NCBI GenBank assembly: GCA_021815805.1
Contig: JAKAZQ010000001.1
Span: 198,998-262,997, forward strand
Length of the DNA stretch: 64,000 nucleotides
Direction: 5' to 3'
DNA from: Pseudomonadota bacterium
GTDB lineage: Bacteria; Pseudomonadota; Gammaproteobacteria; Burkholderiales; Burkholderiaceae_C
In this document: positions 16,919 through 24,207 of the stretch, piece after piece
Layout: each line of letters starts with the position of its first letter
How positions within the stretch are numbered: position 1 is the stretch's first letter
Program-made: the position numbers and the translations under genes
Notes under the pieces: model-generated
Databases searched by the model: none
What the model was told of the DNA's origin: nothing
What the model saw: the letters and a program-made list of their open reading frames with translations, nothing else

Positions 16919-17507
16919 CATGCGCGTCGATGCCCGCGCCCCGCGACTGCCGCCGCGCACCCGTGCGCGCGCCGCGGCAGACGCGCGAACTCTGCCATAC
17001 ACTTGGTCAGGGCTTCGCGCCGCGGCCGGCAGCCTGCCGGCCGCGCGGATGCGCGAGCATGCCGGCGCCCCCGCGCTTTGCCCGCCTTGCCGATGCCTGC
17101 GAGCGCTGCCGTTGCGGGCGCTGGCCCACGGACGCATTGCCGGCGCCAGCGCGCCGGCTCCGGATCAGCCGGGCAGCCTTGCCTGCGGGGTTGCGCGCAA
17201 CGCGGCGGGCGTGGATGTCGGCGCCATGCTGTCCGGAACCTCACGGGCCGGGCAGGAAGTGCCGTGCTTCGGAGAACGCCGGGCCTGCACCCGGGGGCTC
17301 CACCCCTCTCGGGGGAAGGGTCGGATTCGACCCACCCCCGGGGATACGCGGACGCGGCGTGCCGCCGGACGACCCGCACGCCGCTGTTCGCCCGCGCACG
17401 GCGCGCCCGCGTGCCGGCACGGAACCCGGGAGCGTCGCCGGATCGCGGCCAGCGCCGCGGCAGCGCGACCTGAGGTCGTCCGTGGCATGCCTGCACGGAG
17501 GCCCGTG
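16919..17507. other. Long intergenic region upstream of the cyclopropane synthase gene
   Basis: A 589-base stretch between the CBS and cyclopropane synthase genes with no credible coding region. It is as GC-rich as its neighbours, so open frames here are not informative. It contains one compact inverted-repeat cluster (17290-17342, listed separately). It may hold the promoter and a long leader for the downstream gene. Confidence 0.5.
17290..17342. repeat. Nested inverted repeats compatible with a three-way RNA junction
   Basis: An outer stem pairs CCCGGGGG (17290-17297) with CCCCCGGG (17335-17342). Inside it are two separate hairpins: CCCC-TCTC-GGGG (17303-17314) and GGGTCG-GATT-CGACCC (17318-17333). 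The arrangement can fold as a three-way junction on either strand. It lies about 165 bases before the cyclopropane synthase start. Identity unknown. G/C runs raise the chance of accidental pairing. Confidence 0.45.
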
Positions 17508-18824
17508 GTGACCCTATCCGACCGACTCTTGCAACCCGCCCGCCAGCGCCTGGCGGCGCTCCCGCTGCCGTGCGCCGTGCAGCTTCCCGGCGGGCGCCGG
17601 CTCGGCCCCGCCGAGGCGACGCTGCGCCTGGTGGTGCGCGACATGCGCGCCCTGATGCACCTGGCCCACGGCGCGATCGGGCGCCTCGCCGAGGACTACG
17701 TCGAGGGACGTCTGGAAATCGAGGGGCGCCTGCGCGACCTCATGACGGCGGCTCCGGCGCTGCTCGGCAGCGACCCGACGGACGCTGCTTGCGGCTGGCT
17801 GGCACGCAGCCTGCAGGGCGCGCGTCGCGCGCTGTGGGAGCGCAGCCACCACAGCCGCGCGCGCGACGCCACGCAGATCCAGCACCACTACGACATCAGC
17901 GACGACTTCTACGCCCTCTGGCTGGATCCGCACCGCGTGTATTCGTGCGCCTACTTCGCGCACGACGCGATGAGCCTGGCACAGGCCCAGGAGGCCAAGC
18001 TCGACCTGATCTGCCGCAAGCTGCTGCTGCGCCCCGGCGAGCGCTTCATCGACATCGGCGCAGGCTGGGGCGGCTTGCTGCTGTGGGCGGCCGAGCACTA
18101 CGGCGTGGACGCCACCGGCATCACGCTGTCGCGCAACCAGCATGCCTATGTCACCGACCTGATCGAGCGCAGGGGGCTGCGCGGGCGCGTGCGCATGCTG
18201 CTGCAGGACTACCGCGACGTCGACGAGTCGGAGCCCTTCGACAAGGTGGCGTCGGTCGGCATGGTCGAGCATGTCGGGCGCCCCAACCTGACGCTGTATT
18301 TCTCGAAGATCCGGCGCCTGCTGCGCCCGGGCGGCCTGGTGCTGAACCACGGCATCACCGCCGGCGGAACCGACAACCCGCAGTTGTCCGCAGGCATGGG
18401 GGACTTCATCGAGAAGTACATCTTTCCGGGCGGACAACTGGTGCACGTGGGCGTGATGTGCGACGCACTGGCGCGCGGCGGGCTCGAGCCCCTCGACGCG
18501 GAATGCCTGCGCCCGCATTACGCGCGCACCCTGTGGTGCTGGGTCGACGCACTGGAAGGCCGACTGGACGAGGCGCGGCGGGTGCTCGGAGCCCATGCCG
18601 ACCGGGTGCTGCGCGCCTATCGCCTGTACCTGGCCGGATCGGCGATGGGCTTCGAGCAGGGCTGGATCTCGCTGTTCCAGATCCTCGGCTCGCGGCCCAA
18701 CGGGGTGGTGGAATCGCGCGGCGACCGGCCCGAGGTGCTGCGCGCGGCGCAATGCCCCTACCCGTTTCGCCGCGACTACATGTACCGGGGCGCCGCGGGC
18801 GCTCCCGGGAGGGCGCCGCGATGA
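17508..18824 (+). CDS. cfa: Cyclopropane-fatty-acyl-phospholipid synthase family protein
   Basis: A SAM-dependent enzyme that adds a methylene bridge to unsaturated phospholipid acyl chains at the inner membrane. The catalytic region holds QIQHHYDISDDFYALWLDP, YSCAYF, the SAM site FIDIGAGWGGLLLWAAEHYG, and SVGMVEHVG. The 438-residue length from the GTG at 17508 is typical. That GTG has CGGAG 7 bases upstream (17496-17500). An ATG at 17487 is the main alternative start and would add 7 residues. The gene lies upstream of hsp20 and a universal stress protein gene, consistent with a membrane-stress role. Confidence 0.9.
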   Translation: MTLSDRLLQPARQRLAALPLPCAVQLPGGRRLGPAEATLRLVVRDMRALMHLAHGAIGRLAEDYVEGRLEIEGRLRDLMTAAPALLGSDPTDAACGWLARSLQGARRALWERSHHSRARDATQIQHHYDISDDFYALWLDPHRVYSCAYFAHDAMSLAQAQEAKLDLICRKLLLRPGERFIDIGAGWGGLLLWAAEHYGVDATGITLSRNQHAYVTDLIERRGLRGRVRMLLQDYRDVDESEPFDKVASVGMVEHVGRPNLTLYFSKIRRLLRPGGLVLNHGITAGGTDNPQLSAGMGDFIEKYIFPGGQLVHVGVMCDALARGGLEPLDAECLRPHYARTLWCWVDALEGRLDEARRVLGAHADRVLRAYRLYLAGSAMGFEQGWISLFQILGSRPNGVVESRGDRPEVLRAAQCPYPFRRDYMYRGAAGAPGRAPR

Positions 18825-18929
18825 ACCCTCGACGCATGCTGCGGCGGTGCCCGGATCGACCCCACGGGGCTCCGTAGGCGGGCCGGAGACCCGGACTGGA
18901 ATGCATGCGTCCCGCGCAAAGGAAACATC

Positions 18930-19376
18930 ATGGCTGTGGTGAAGTGGGATCCCTGGCAGGAAATCGAGGACATGTTCGACCGTTACACGCGCGCGGTCGG
19001 CTGGCCGCGGCGCGGCGCGCCCGGCGTGGAACCGGGCAGCAAGGCGGACTGGGCGCCGCGTGTGGACATCTCCGAGACCGACGCCGAATTCAGCATCAAG
19101 GCCGAACTCCCCGAAGTCCGCAAGGACGACGTGAAAATCACCATCGACAACGGCGTGGTCACGCTGCAGGGCGAGCGCAAGCAGGAGACGGAACAGAAGG
19201 GCAAGACCTTCCACCGCGTCGAGCGCTACTACGGCAGCTTCAGCCGCAGCTTCGCGCTGCCCGACAACATCGACGATGCGAAGGCCAGGGCGACGTTCCA
19301 CGACGGCGTGCTGACCCTGCAGATTCCCAAGCGCGAACGCGCGCAGCCCAAGGGAGTCGAGATCCGGGTCGAATGA
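18930..19376 (+). CDS. Hsp20/alpha-crystallin family small heat shock protein
   Basis: A 148-residue small heat shock chaperone. The alpha-crystallin domain runs from about residue 45 (PRVDISETDAEFSIKAELP) through GVVTLQGERKQE and SFSRSFALPDNID to GVLTLQIPKRE. The N-terminal MAVVKWDPWQEIEDMFDRY is the usual oligomerisation arm. AAAGGAAA is a good ribosome binding site 6 bases before the ATG. It probably binds unfolding proteins without ATP. It lies 105 bases after cfa and 41 bases before the universal stress protein gene. Confidence 0.95.
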   Translation: MAVVKWDPWQEIEDMFDRYTRAVGWPRRGAPGVEPGSKADWAPRVDISETDAEFSIKAELPEVRKDDVKITIDNGVVTLQGERKQETEQKGKTFHRVERYYGSFSRSFALPDNIDDAKARATFHDGVLTLQIPKRERAQPKGVEIRVE

Positions 19377-19417
19377 CCCGGCCGGCGCGACCCGGCCGCG
19401 ACCTCGGGAGCGAGACC

Positions 19418-19876
19418 ATGTACCGCAACATCCTGGTGCCCGTGGACGGCAGCGCGGCGGCCGACGCGGCGCTGCGGCACGCCGTGCGCCTGGCCGCCGA
19501 GCAGCATGCCCGCCTGCATCTGGTGCACGTCGTCGACATCGGCGCGCTGCCCGCTCCCGACGTCGCCGCGGTCGCCGGCGTCGACATGCCGGCGCTGCTG
19601 CGCGAACAGGGCCGGCGGCTGCTCGAGCGCGCGCTGCAGCAGGTGCGAGAGCCGGGCATCGCGGCGACATCGAACCTGCTCGAAGGCAGCGTGTTCGGCA
19701 GGCGCGTGAGCGAACTGCTGGCCGACGAGGCGCGCGCGGTCGACGCCGACCTGGTGATCATCGGCAGCCACGGCTGGCGCGGCTTCAGCCGCCTGTTCCT
19801 GGGCAGCGTGGCCGAGGGCGTGTCGCGCCTGTGCCCGATGCCGGTGCTGGTGGTGCATGCATCGCCGGCCCCCTGA
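19418..19876 (+). CDS. Universal stress protein (UspA family)
   Basis: A 152-residue single UspA domain. The start MYRNILVPVDGSAAADAAL is typical, and the ATP-binding signature G-2x-G-9x-G-S is visible in GSHGWRGFSRLFLGSVAE (about residue 114), so nucleotide binding is expected. The ATG at 19418 follows GGGAGCGAG. It lies 41 bases after hsp20 on the same strand, probably in one transcript. Confidence 0.94.
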   Translation: MYRNILVPVDGSAAADAALRHAVRLAAEQHARLHLVHVVDIGALPAPDVAAVAGVDMPALLREQGRRLLERALQQVREPGIAATSNLLEGSVFGRRVSELLADEARAVDADLVIIGSHGWRGFSRLFLGSVAEGVSRLCPMPVLVVHASPAP

Positions 19877-20137
19877 GCTGGCGCGGCGACGCGGCTCGAT
19901 GTCGCTGCCGCGCCGCCGGCCGGGGGCCCGCGCCGACGCAGCGCGGCGCTCGCGTCGCATGGCTGCGAGGACGTCGCGGCCTGCGCAACGATCCGCCGGC
20001 GCCCGCGAGCAGCCGGCAGGAAATACCGTGGAACATCGACGTCGACGCTCAGGGCAACTGCGCCCCGCAGCCCGTATCAGAATTCGACACGGTGTAAATG
20101 CCGGCGCGGCCGGATACTTCGGTCTCTGGCCGCGCAC

Positions 20138-20143
20138 TATGAT
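20138..20143 (+). promoter_or_regulatory. Predicted -10 box for the riboswitch-btuB transcript
   Basis: TATGAT lies about 7 bases before the first conserved riboswitch bases and would start transcription near 20150. The -35 at 17-base spacing (TACTTC) is weak. An 8-bp inverted repeat (GCGCGGCC 20104-20111 / GGCCGCGC 20128-20135) overlaps the spacer and could be an operator or the end of the upstream transcript. Confidence 0.45.
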
Positions 20144-20149
20144 GGCGCG

Positions 20150-20362
20150 GTTGGTGCTTGCACGCACCGTTCGCGGAACGTGCAGTCAAACGGGAAACAG
20201 GGAGGGCACGCCGGTGCCCGTGCCTGTGCTGCCCCCGCAACGGTCAACGGCACGACGCAACGCCCGAGGGCGCGCGTCGTAGCCCGGACGCACAAGCCAC
20301 TGGGCGCCTGCACGGGCCTGGGAAGGCGCGCCGGGTCGCCGCCAGCCCGGATACCGGCCAAC
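20150..20362 (+). ncRNA. Cobalamin (AdoCbl) riboswitch
   Basis: The conserved blocks of the B12 riboswitch occur in order: AAACGGGAA-ACAGGG (about 20198), CTGCCCCCGCAACGGT (about 20229), AAGCCACTG (about 20296), CTGGGAAGG (about 20319) and AGCCCGGATACCGGCC (20344-20359). It is placed directly upstream of btuB on the same strand, so B12 would repress uptake-receptor synthesis. Boundaries are approximate. Confidence 0.93.
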
Positions 20363-20399
20363 ACGCTGGGAACGGACCTTCGGGGAGAAGGGGCATGTT

Positions 20400-20428
20400 C
20401 GCCAGGCCGCGCTTTTCGCGGCCTGGCG
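20400..20428 (+). other. Strong hairpin in the btuB leader downstream of the riboswitch
   Basis: CGCCAGGCCGCG-CTTTT-CGCGGCCTGGCG has perfect 12-bp arms and a 5-base loop. It is not followed by a U-tract, so simple intrinsic termination is unlikely. It probably belongs to the riboswitch expression platform or acts as a spacer stem. Confidence 0.55.
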
Positions 20429-20494
20429 CGAGCCTGTCGCGGCGCCCTGCGCGCCGACGCTTTCCTGCGTAGCAAGAGTCCCGTGCGGGGTGTC

Positions 20495-20525
20495 ACGGTT
20501 CATAGCTCCTGCCCCTGGAAACCGT
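20495..20525 (+). promoter_or_regulatory. btuB: Hairpin covering the btuB ribosome-binding region
   Basis: ACGGTT (20495-20500) can pair with AACCGT (20520-20525), which ends one base before the btuB ATG at 20527. This stem would occlude translation initiation and is a plausible OFF state for the upstream cobalamin riboswitch. The switching partner is not resolved by eye. Confidence 0.45.
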
Positions 20526-20526
20526 C

Positions 20527-22437
20527 ATGCCCCGCTGTCTGTTCCGGCGCTCCCGCGCCGCGTTGCCCGCCCTGCTGGGCGGCCTGTGCTGCGCCTGCGC
20601 GCAGGCCCGAGGATTCACCGCCGACACCCAGTTGCTGCCACCCGTGGTGGTGTCGGCCTCCACGTTCTCGCAACCCCTGTCGCAGGCACTGCCCAGCACC
20701 AGCGTGATCACGCGCGCGCAGATCGTGCATTCCGGGGCGCGCAACCTGAGCACGCTGCTGCAACGCGTCGCCGGCGTGCAGTTGACCTTCAACGGCGGCC
20801 CGGGCCAGACGTCCACGACCTACCTGCGCGGCTTCGGCAGCTCCGACATGGGCGTGCTGGTGCTGCTCGACGGCGTGCCGCTGACCGCGCAGGACTACTC
20901 GGGCAGCACCGGTTACCTGCAGAACCTGACCACGGACCAGATCCAGCGCATCGAGATCGTGCGCGGCAATGTCTCGGCCATCTACGGCTCCGGAGCGATC
21001 GGCGGCGTGATCCTGATCACCACGCGCGAAGGCAGCGCCACGCCGCGCGCATCGATCACGGTGAGCGCCGGCAGCCAGGACACGGCATCGCTGTCGGCCG
21101 ACGCCAGCGGCCAGGTCGGGCGCACGCGCCTGCAGGCGGGCTGGAGCCGGTACACCACGCAGGGATTGCGCTCGGTGAGCCCGCAGGCGGCGCCCGCCTA
21201 CGGCGCCGGCGACGCCACCGACGGCTATCGCAACGACACGCGCAATGCGTCGATCGTGCAGCGACTCGCCGACGGGCACAGCGTCGGGCTGCGGGCCTTT
21301 CGCAGCGACGGCGTGTACGACTACTCCAATGGCAACGGCAGCGGGCGCACGCTGCAGCAACTGGTGCAGCTGTTCAGCAACGATCGCCTGGCCGCGGGAT
21401 GGACCTCGCACCTGAGCCTGTCCCGGCAGTCCGTCGACAACAGCAACTGGTCGTCCGGCAGCTACGGCGGCGGCGCGCGTACCCGCGTGCTGCTGGCGCA
21501 ATGGCGCAACGTGGTGCGCCTGGACGCGCACTGGATCGCCACCGGAGGCGCATCCTGGCAGCGCCAGCGCATCGAGACCGACGGCCCGGGTGCGTTCCCG
21601 AATGTTTCGCGCAACGCGCGCGCGGTGTTCGCCGGGCTCGACGGGCGCTTCGGCGCCGAGCAGCTGCAGTTCAACCTGCGCCGTGACAGCGTCGACGGGC
21701 TCGCCGCGCAGAACACCGAATACCTCGGCGCGTCGCACGCGCTGGGCCGCGGGTTCAAACTGCTGGCGAGCTATTCCACCGCCTTCAACGCGCCGCCGCT
21801 GGGCTACCTCTACTCCAACGTCCCGGCCTATTTCCTGGAGGCCAACCCGGCCTTGCGTCCGGAGCGCGCGCATTCGACGGAAGCCGGCCTGCAATGGCAC
21901 AGCGGCGCCGCGCTGGTGCGCGCCACGCTGTTCGACACCCGCATGACCGATGCATGGAGCTATGGCAGCGACCCGGCCACCGGCATGTCGCAGTTCCAGA
22001 ACATCGCCAGCGCGCGCACGCGCGGGCTGGAACTCGCGGGCAGCGCGGCGTGGCGCGGCTGGCAGCTCGACGCCAATCTCACGCTGCAGCAGCCGGTGGA
22101 CCTGAGCCAGCCCGGCCAGCCGACGCTGCCGCGTCGCGCGCGCAGCATGGCCAACCTGCAGGTGAGCCATGCCTGGCACGGCATGCTGCTCGGCGCCAGC
22201 GCCCACTACAGCGGGCCGCGCCCCGACTCCAACTATGCCGACTACCCGGCCGTGCCGGTGGTGCTCGGTGCCTACACCACGCTGGATCTCAGCGCCAGCG
22301 GACGCCTTGCGCCGCGCTGGAGCTGGAACGTGCACGTGCGCAACCTGTTCGACAAGGCCTACCAGACCGCCTACGGATACAACCGCGCGCCGTTCGGCAT
22401 CTTCGTCGGCCTGACCTGGCAGCCGTGGGGAGCCTGA
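20527..22437 (+). CDS. btuB: TonB-dependent vitamin B12 outer-membrane receptor
   Basis: A 636-residue outer-membrane receptor. A signal peptide of about 27 residues is followed by a TonB-box-like PPVVVSAS (about residue 38), the plug domain (ILITTREG end at about 172; IEIVRGNVSAIYGSGAIGGV), and a beta-barrel ending in the aromatic C-terminus FVGLTWQPWGA. The plug motif TYLRGFGSSDMGVLVLLDGV is typical of cobalamin receptors. The upstream cobalamin riboswitch supports B12 as substrate, and energy would come from TonB-ExbBD. The stop lies inside the first codons of cobB, so the two are translationally coupled. Confidence 0.92.
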   Translation: MPRCLFRRSRAALPALLGGLCCACAQARGFTADTQLLPPVVVSASTFSQPLSQALPSTSVITRAQIVHSGARNLSTLLQRVAGVQLTFNGGPGQTSTTYLRGFGSSDMGVLVLLDGVPLTAQDYSGSTGYLQNLTTDQIQRIEIVRGNVSAIYGSGAIGGVILITTREGSATPRASITVSAGSQDTASLSADASGQVGRTRLQAGWSRYTTQGLRSVSPQAAPAYGAGDATDGYRNDTRNASIVQRLADGHSVGLRAFRSDGVYDYSNGNGSGRTLQQLVQLFSNDRLAAGWTSHLSLSRQSVDNSNWSSGSYGGGARTRVLLAQWRNVVRLDAHWIATGGASWQRQRIETDGPGAFPNVSRNARAVFAGLDGRFGAEQLQFNLRRDSVDGLAAQNTEYLGASHALGRGFKLLASYSTAFNAPPLGYLYSNVPAYFLEANPALRPERAHSTEAGLQWHSGAALVRATLFDTRMTDAWSYGSDPATGMSQFQNIASARTRGLELAGSAAWRGWQLDANLTLQQPVDLSQPGQPTLPRRARSMANLQVSHAWHGMLLGASAHYSGPRPDSNYADYPAVPVVLGAYTTLDLSASGRLAPRWSWNVHVRNLFDKAYQTAYGYNRAPFGIFVGLTWQPWGA

Positions 22438-23735
22438 GCCCGACGCGCGCCGCGCCGAGCCGGCGCTGCGCGGCGCTGCTGCTCGGCGCCCCCGGCTCCG
22501 GCCACGGCAAGACCACCGCCACGGCCGCACTGGCGCGCCGCGCGGCGCGCGGCGGGCGGCGCGTGCGGGTGTTCAAGATCGGCGCCGACTTCCTCGACCC
22601 GATGCTGCTGCAGCAGGCCTGCGGCAGCCCCGTGTACAACCTCGATCTCTACCTGGGCTCGCCGGCGCATTGCCGGCGCCTGCTGTTCGACGCCGCCGGC
22701 GAGGCCGACCTGCTGCTGGTCGAGGGCATGATGGGATTGTTCGACGGCCGGCCGAGCGCCGCCGACCTCGCCGCGCTGCTCGGACTGCCGGTGCTCGGCC
22801 TGATCGACGCGTCGGCGATGGCGCAGACCTTCGGCGCGGTGGCGCAGGGCCTGCACTGCTGGCGCGGCGACCTGCGCTGGGCCGGCATGCTGGCCAACCG
22901 CGTCGCCGGCAGCGCTCACGCCGCCTTGCTGCGCGACGCGCTGCCGGCGGGCCTGCGCTGGGCCGGCTGGCTGCAGGCACAGCCGGATGCCGAACTGCCG
23001 CAACGCCATCTCGGGCTGGTGCAGCCCGAACACGTCGACAACCTGCAGGCGCGACTCGACGCCGCGGCCGACGCGCTGCGCCCGCAGCGCGGCTGGCGCG
23101 CTCCGATGGTCACCTTCCAGGCGCCCCCCGCGCAGACGCCGCAGCCCCTGCTGCGCGGCGTGCGCATCGCCGTCGCGCAGGACGAGGCGTTCTGCTTCGT
23201 CTATCCGGCCAACCTGGACTGCCTGCGTGCGATGGGGGCCGAGCTGCGGTTCTTCTCGCCGCTGCGCGACGCCGCGATACCGCCGTGCGATGCGCTGTGG
23301 CTGCCCGGCGGCTATCCCGAGCTGCACCTGCGCGAGCTCGGCGCGAACACGCCGATGCTGCATGCGGTGCGCGCGCATGCCGCCGAGCGCCCGCTGCTGG
23401 CCGAGTGCGGCGGCATGCTGTACCTGTGCCGCAGCCTGGCCGACATCCAGGGCGCCACGGCGACGCTGGCCGGCGTACTGCCGGGCGACGCCGCCATGCA
23501 GCACGGCCTGCAGGCCCTGGGGCCGCAGGCATGGCACCAGCGGGCCGGCGAGCTGCGCGGGCACACCTTCCACCACTCGCGACTGCGCATGGAGCTCGCC
23601 GCCGCCGACCACGCGCGCAGCCCGCTGGGCGGCCGCGGCGAGGCCGTGTGGCGCCAGGCGCGCGTCACGGCGTCGTACGTGCACTGGTACTTCGCGTCGG
23701 CGCCGCACGCGGCGGCGGCGCTGTTCCTGCGCTGA
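22425..23735 (+). CDS. cobB: Cobyrinate a,c-diamide synthase
   Basis: A 436-residue CobB/CbiA-type amidotransferase that uses glutamine and ATP to amidate cobyrinic acid side chains a and c. The N-terminal P-loop-like segment is LLGAPGSGHGKTTATAALAR. The C-terminal class I glutaminase domain has its cysteine in LAECGGMLYL (about residue 327) and the histidine region GHTFHHSRL. The GTG at 22425 overlaps btuB by 13 bases and is the only start that keeps the P-loop. Being under the B12 riboswitch with btuB suggests adjustment of imported or made corrinoids. Other cob genes are not in the window. Confidence 0.9.
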   Translation: MGSLSPTRAAPSRRCAALLLGAPGSGHGKTTATAALARRAARGGRRVRVFKIGADFLDPMLLQQACGSPVYNLDLYLGSPAHCRRLLFDAAGEADLLLVEGMMGLFDGRPSAADLAALLGLPVLGLIDASAMAQTFGAVAQGLHCWRGDLRWAGMLANRVAGSAHAALLRDALPAGLRWAGWLQAQPDAELPQRHLGLVQPEHVDNLQARLDAAADALRPQRGWRAPMVTFQAPPAQTPQPLLRGVRIAVAQDEAFCFVYPANLDCLRAMGAELRFFSPLRDAAIPPCDALWLPGGYPELHLRELGANTPMLHAVRAHAAERPLLAECGGMLYLCRSLADIQGATATLAGVLPGDAAMQHGLQALGPQAWHQRAGELRGHTFHHSRLRMELAAADHARSPLGGRGEAVWRQARVTASYVHWYFASAPHAAAALFLR

Positions 23736-24207
23736 GGGCCTCGAGTTCGAGCAGGGCCCGCTTGCGCGCCACGCCGCCGGCATAGCCGCGCAGCGCGCCG
23801 TCGCTGGCGACGACGCGGTGGCACGGCAGCACCACCAGCAGGGGGTTCGCGCCGACCGCGCGCCCGACCGCGCGCGCATGCCCGCAACCCAGGCCGACGG
23901 CCGCGGCGAGCGCGGCGTAGCCGATGCGCTGAGCGTAGCCGACGCCCTCCAGCGCGTGCCAGACGCGCTGCGCGAACTCGCTTCCGGCCGGCTGCAGCGG
24001 CAGCGCGAACACGCGCCGCTCGCCGCACCAGTAGGCGTCGAGCTGGCGCGCGGCCTCGCGCAGCACCGCGGGCGCCCGGGCGTCGATGGCCCGCGTGCCG
24101 GGATCGGTGCGTCGCGCGTCGTCGAAACGCAGCGCCGACAACGCATCGCCCTGCGCCTGCAGCAGCAGCCGGCCCAGCGGGCTGGCGCAGTGGAACCATG
24201 GGCTCAT
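23665..24207 (-). CDS. ogt: Methylated-DNA--[protein]-cysteine S-methyltransferase
   Basis: A 180-residue suicide repair protein that removes alkyl groups from O6-guanine. The active-site motif is VVLPCHRVV (Cys at about residue 131), preceded by the DNA-binding helix region YAALAAAVGLGCGHARAVGRAVGANP. The N-terminal domain is short, as in Ogt. Its ATG overlaps the stop of the Ada-AlkA gene by 4 bases (ATGA), so both are one operon. Its 3' end overlaps the convergent cobB by 71 bases because a Pro/Thr/Ser-rich tail of about 20 residues extends past the catalytic domain. Confidence 0.9.
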   Translation of the reverse strand: MSPWFHCASPLGRLLLQAQGDALSALRFDDARRTDPGTRAIDARAPAVLREAARQLDAYWCGERRVFALPLQPAGSEFAQRVWHALEGVGYAQRIGYAALAAAVGLGCGHARAVGRAVGANPLLVVLPCHRVVASDGALRGYAGGVARKRALLELEALSAGTAPPPRAAPTRSTSARTTP

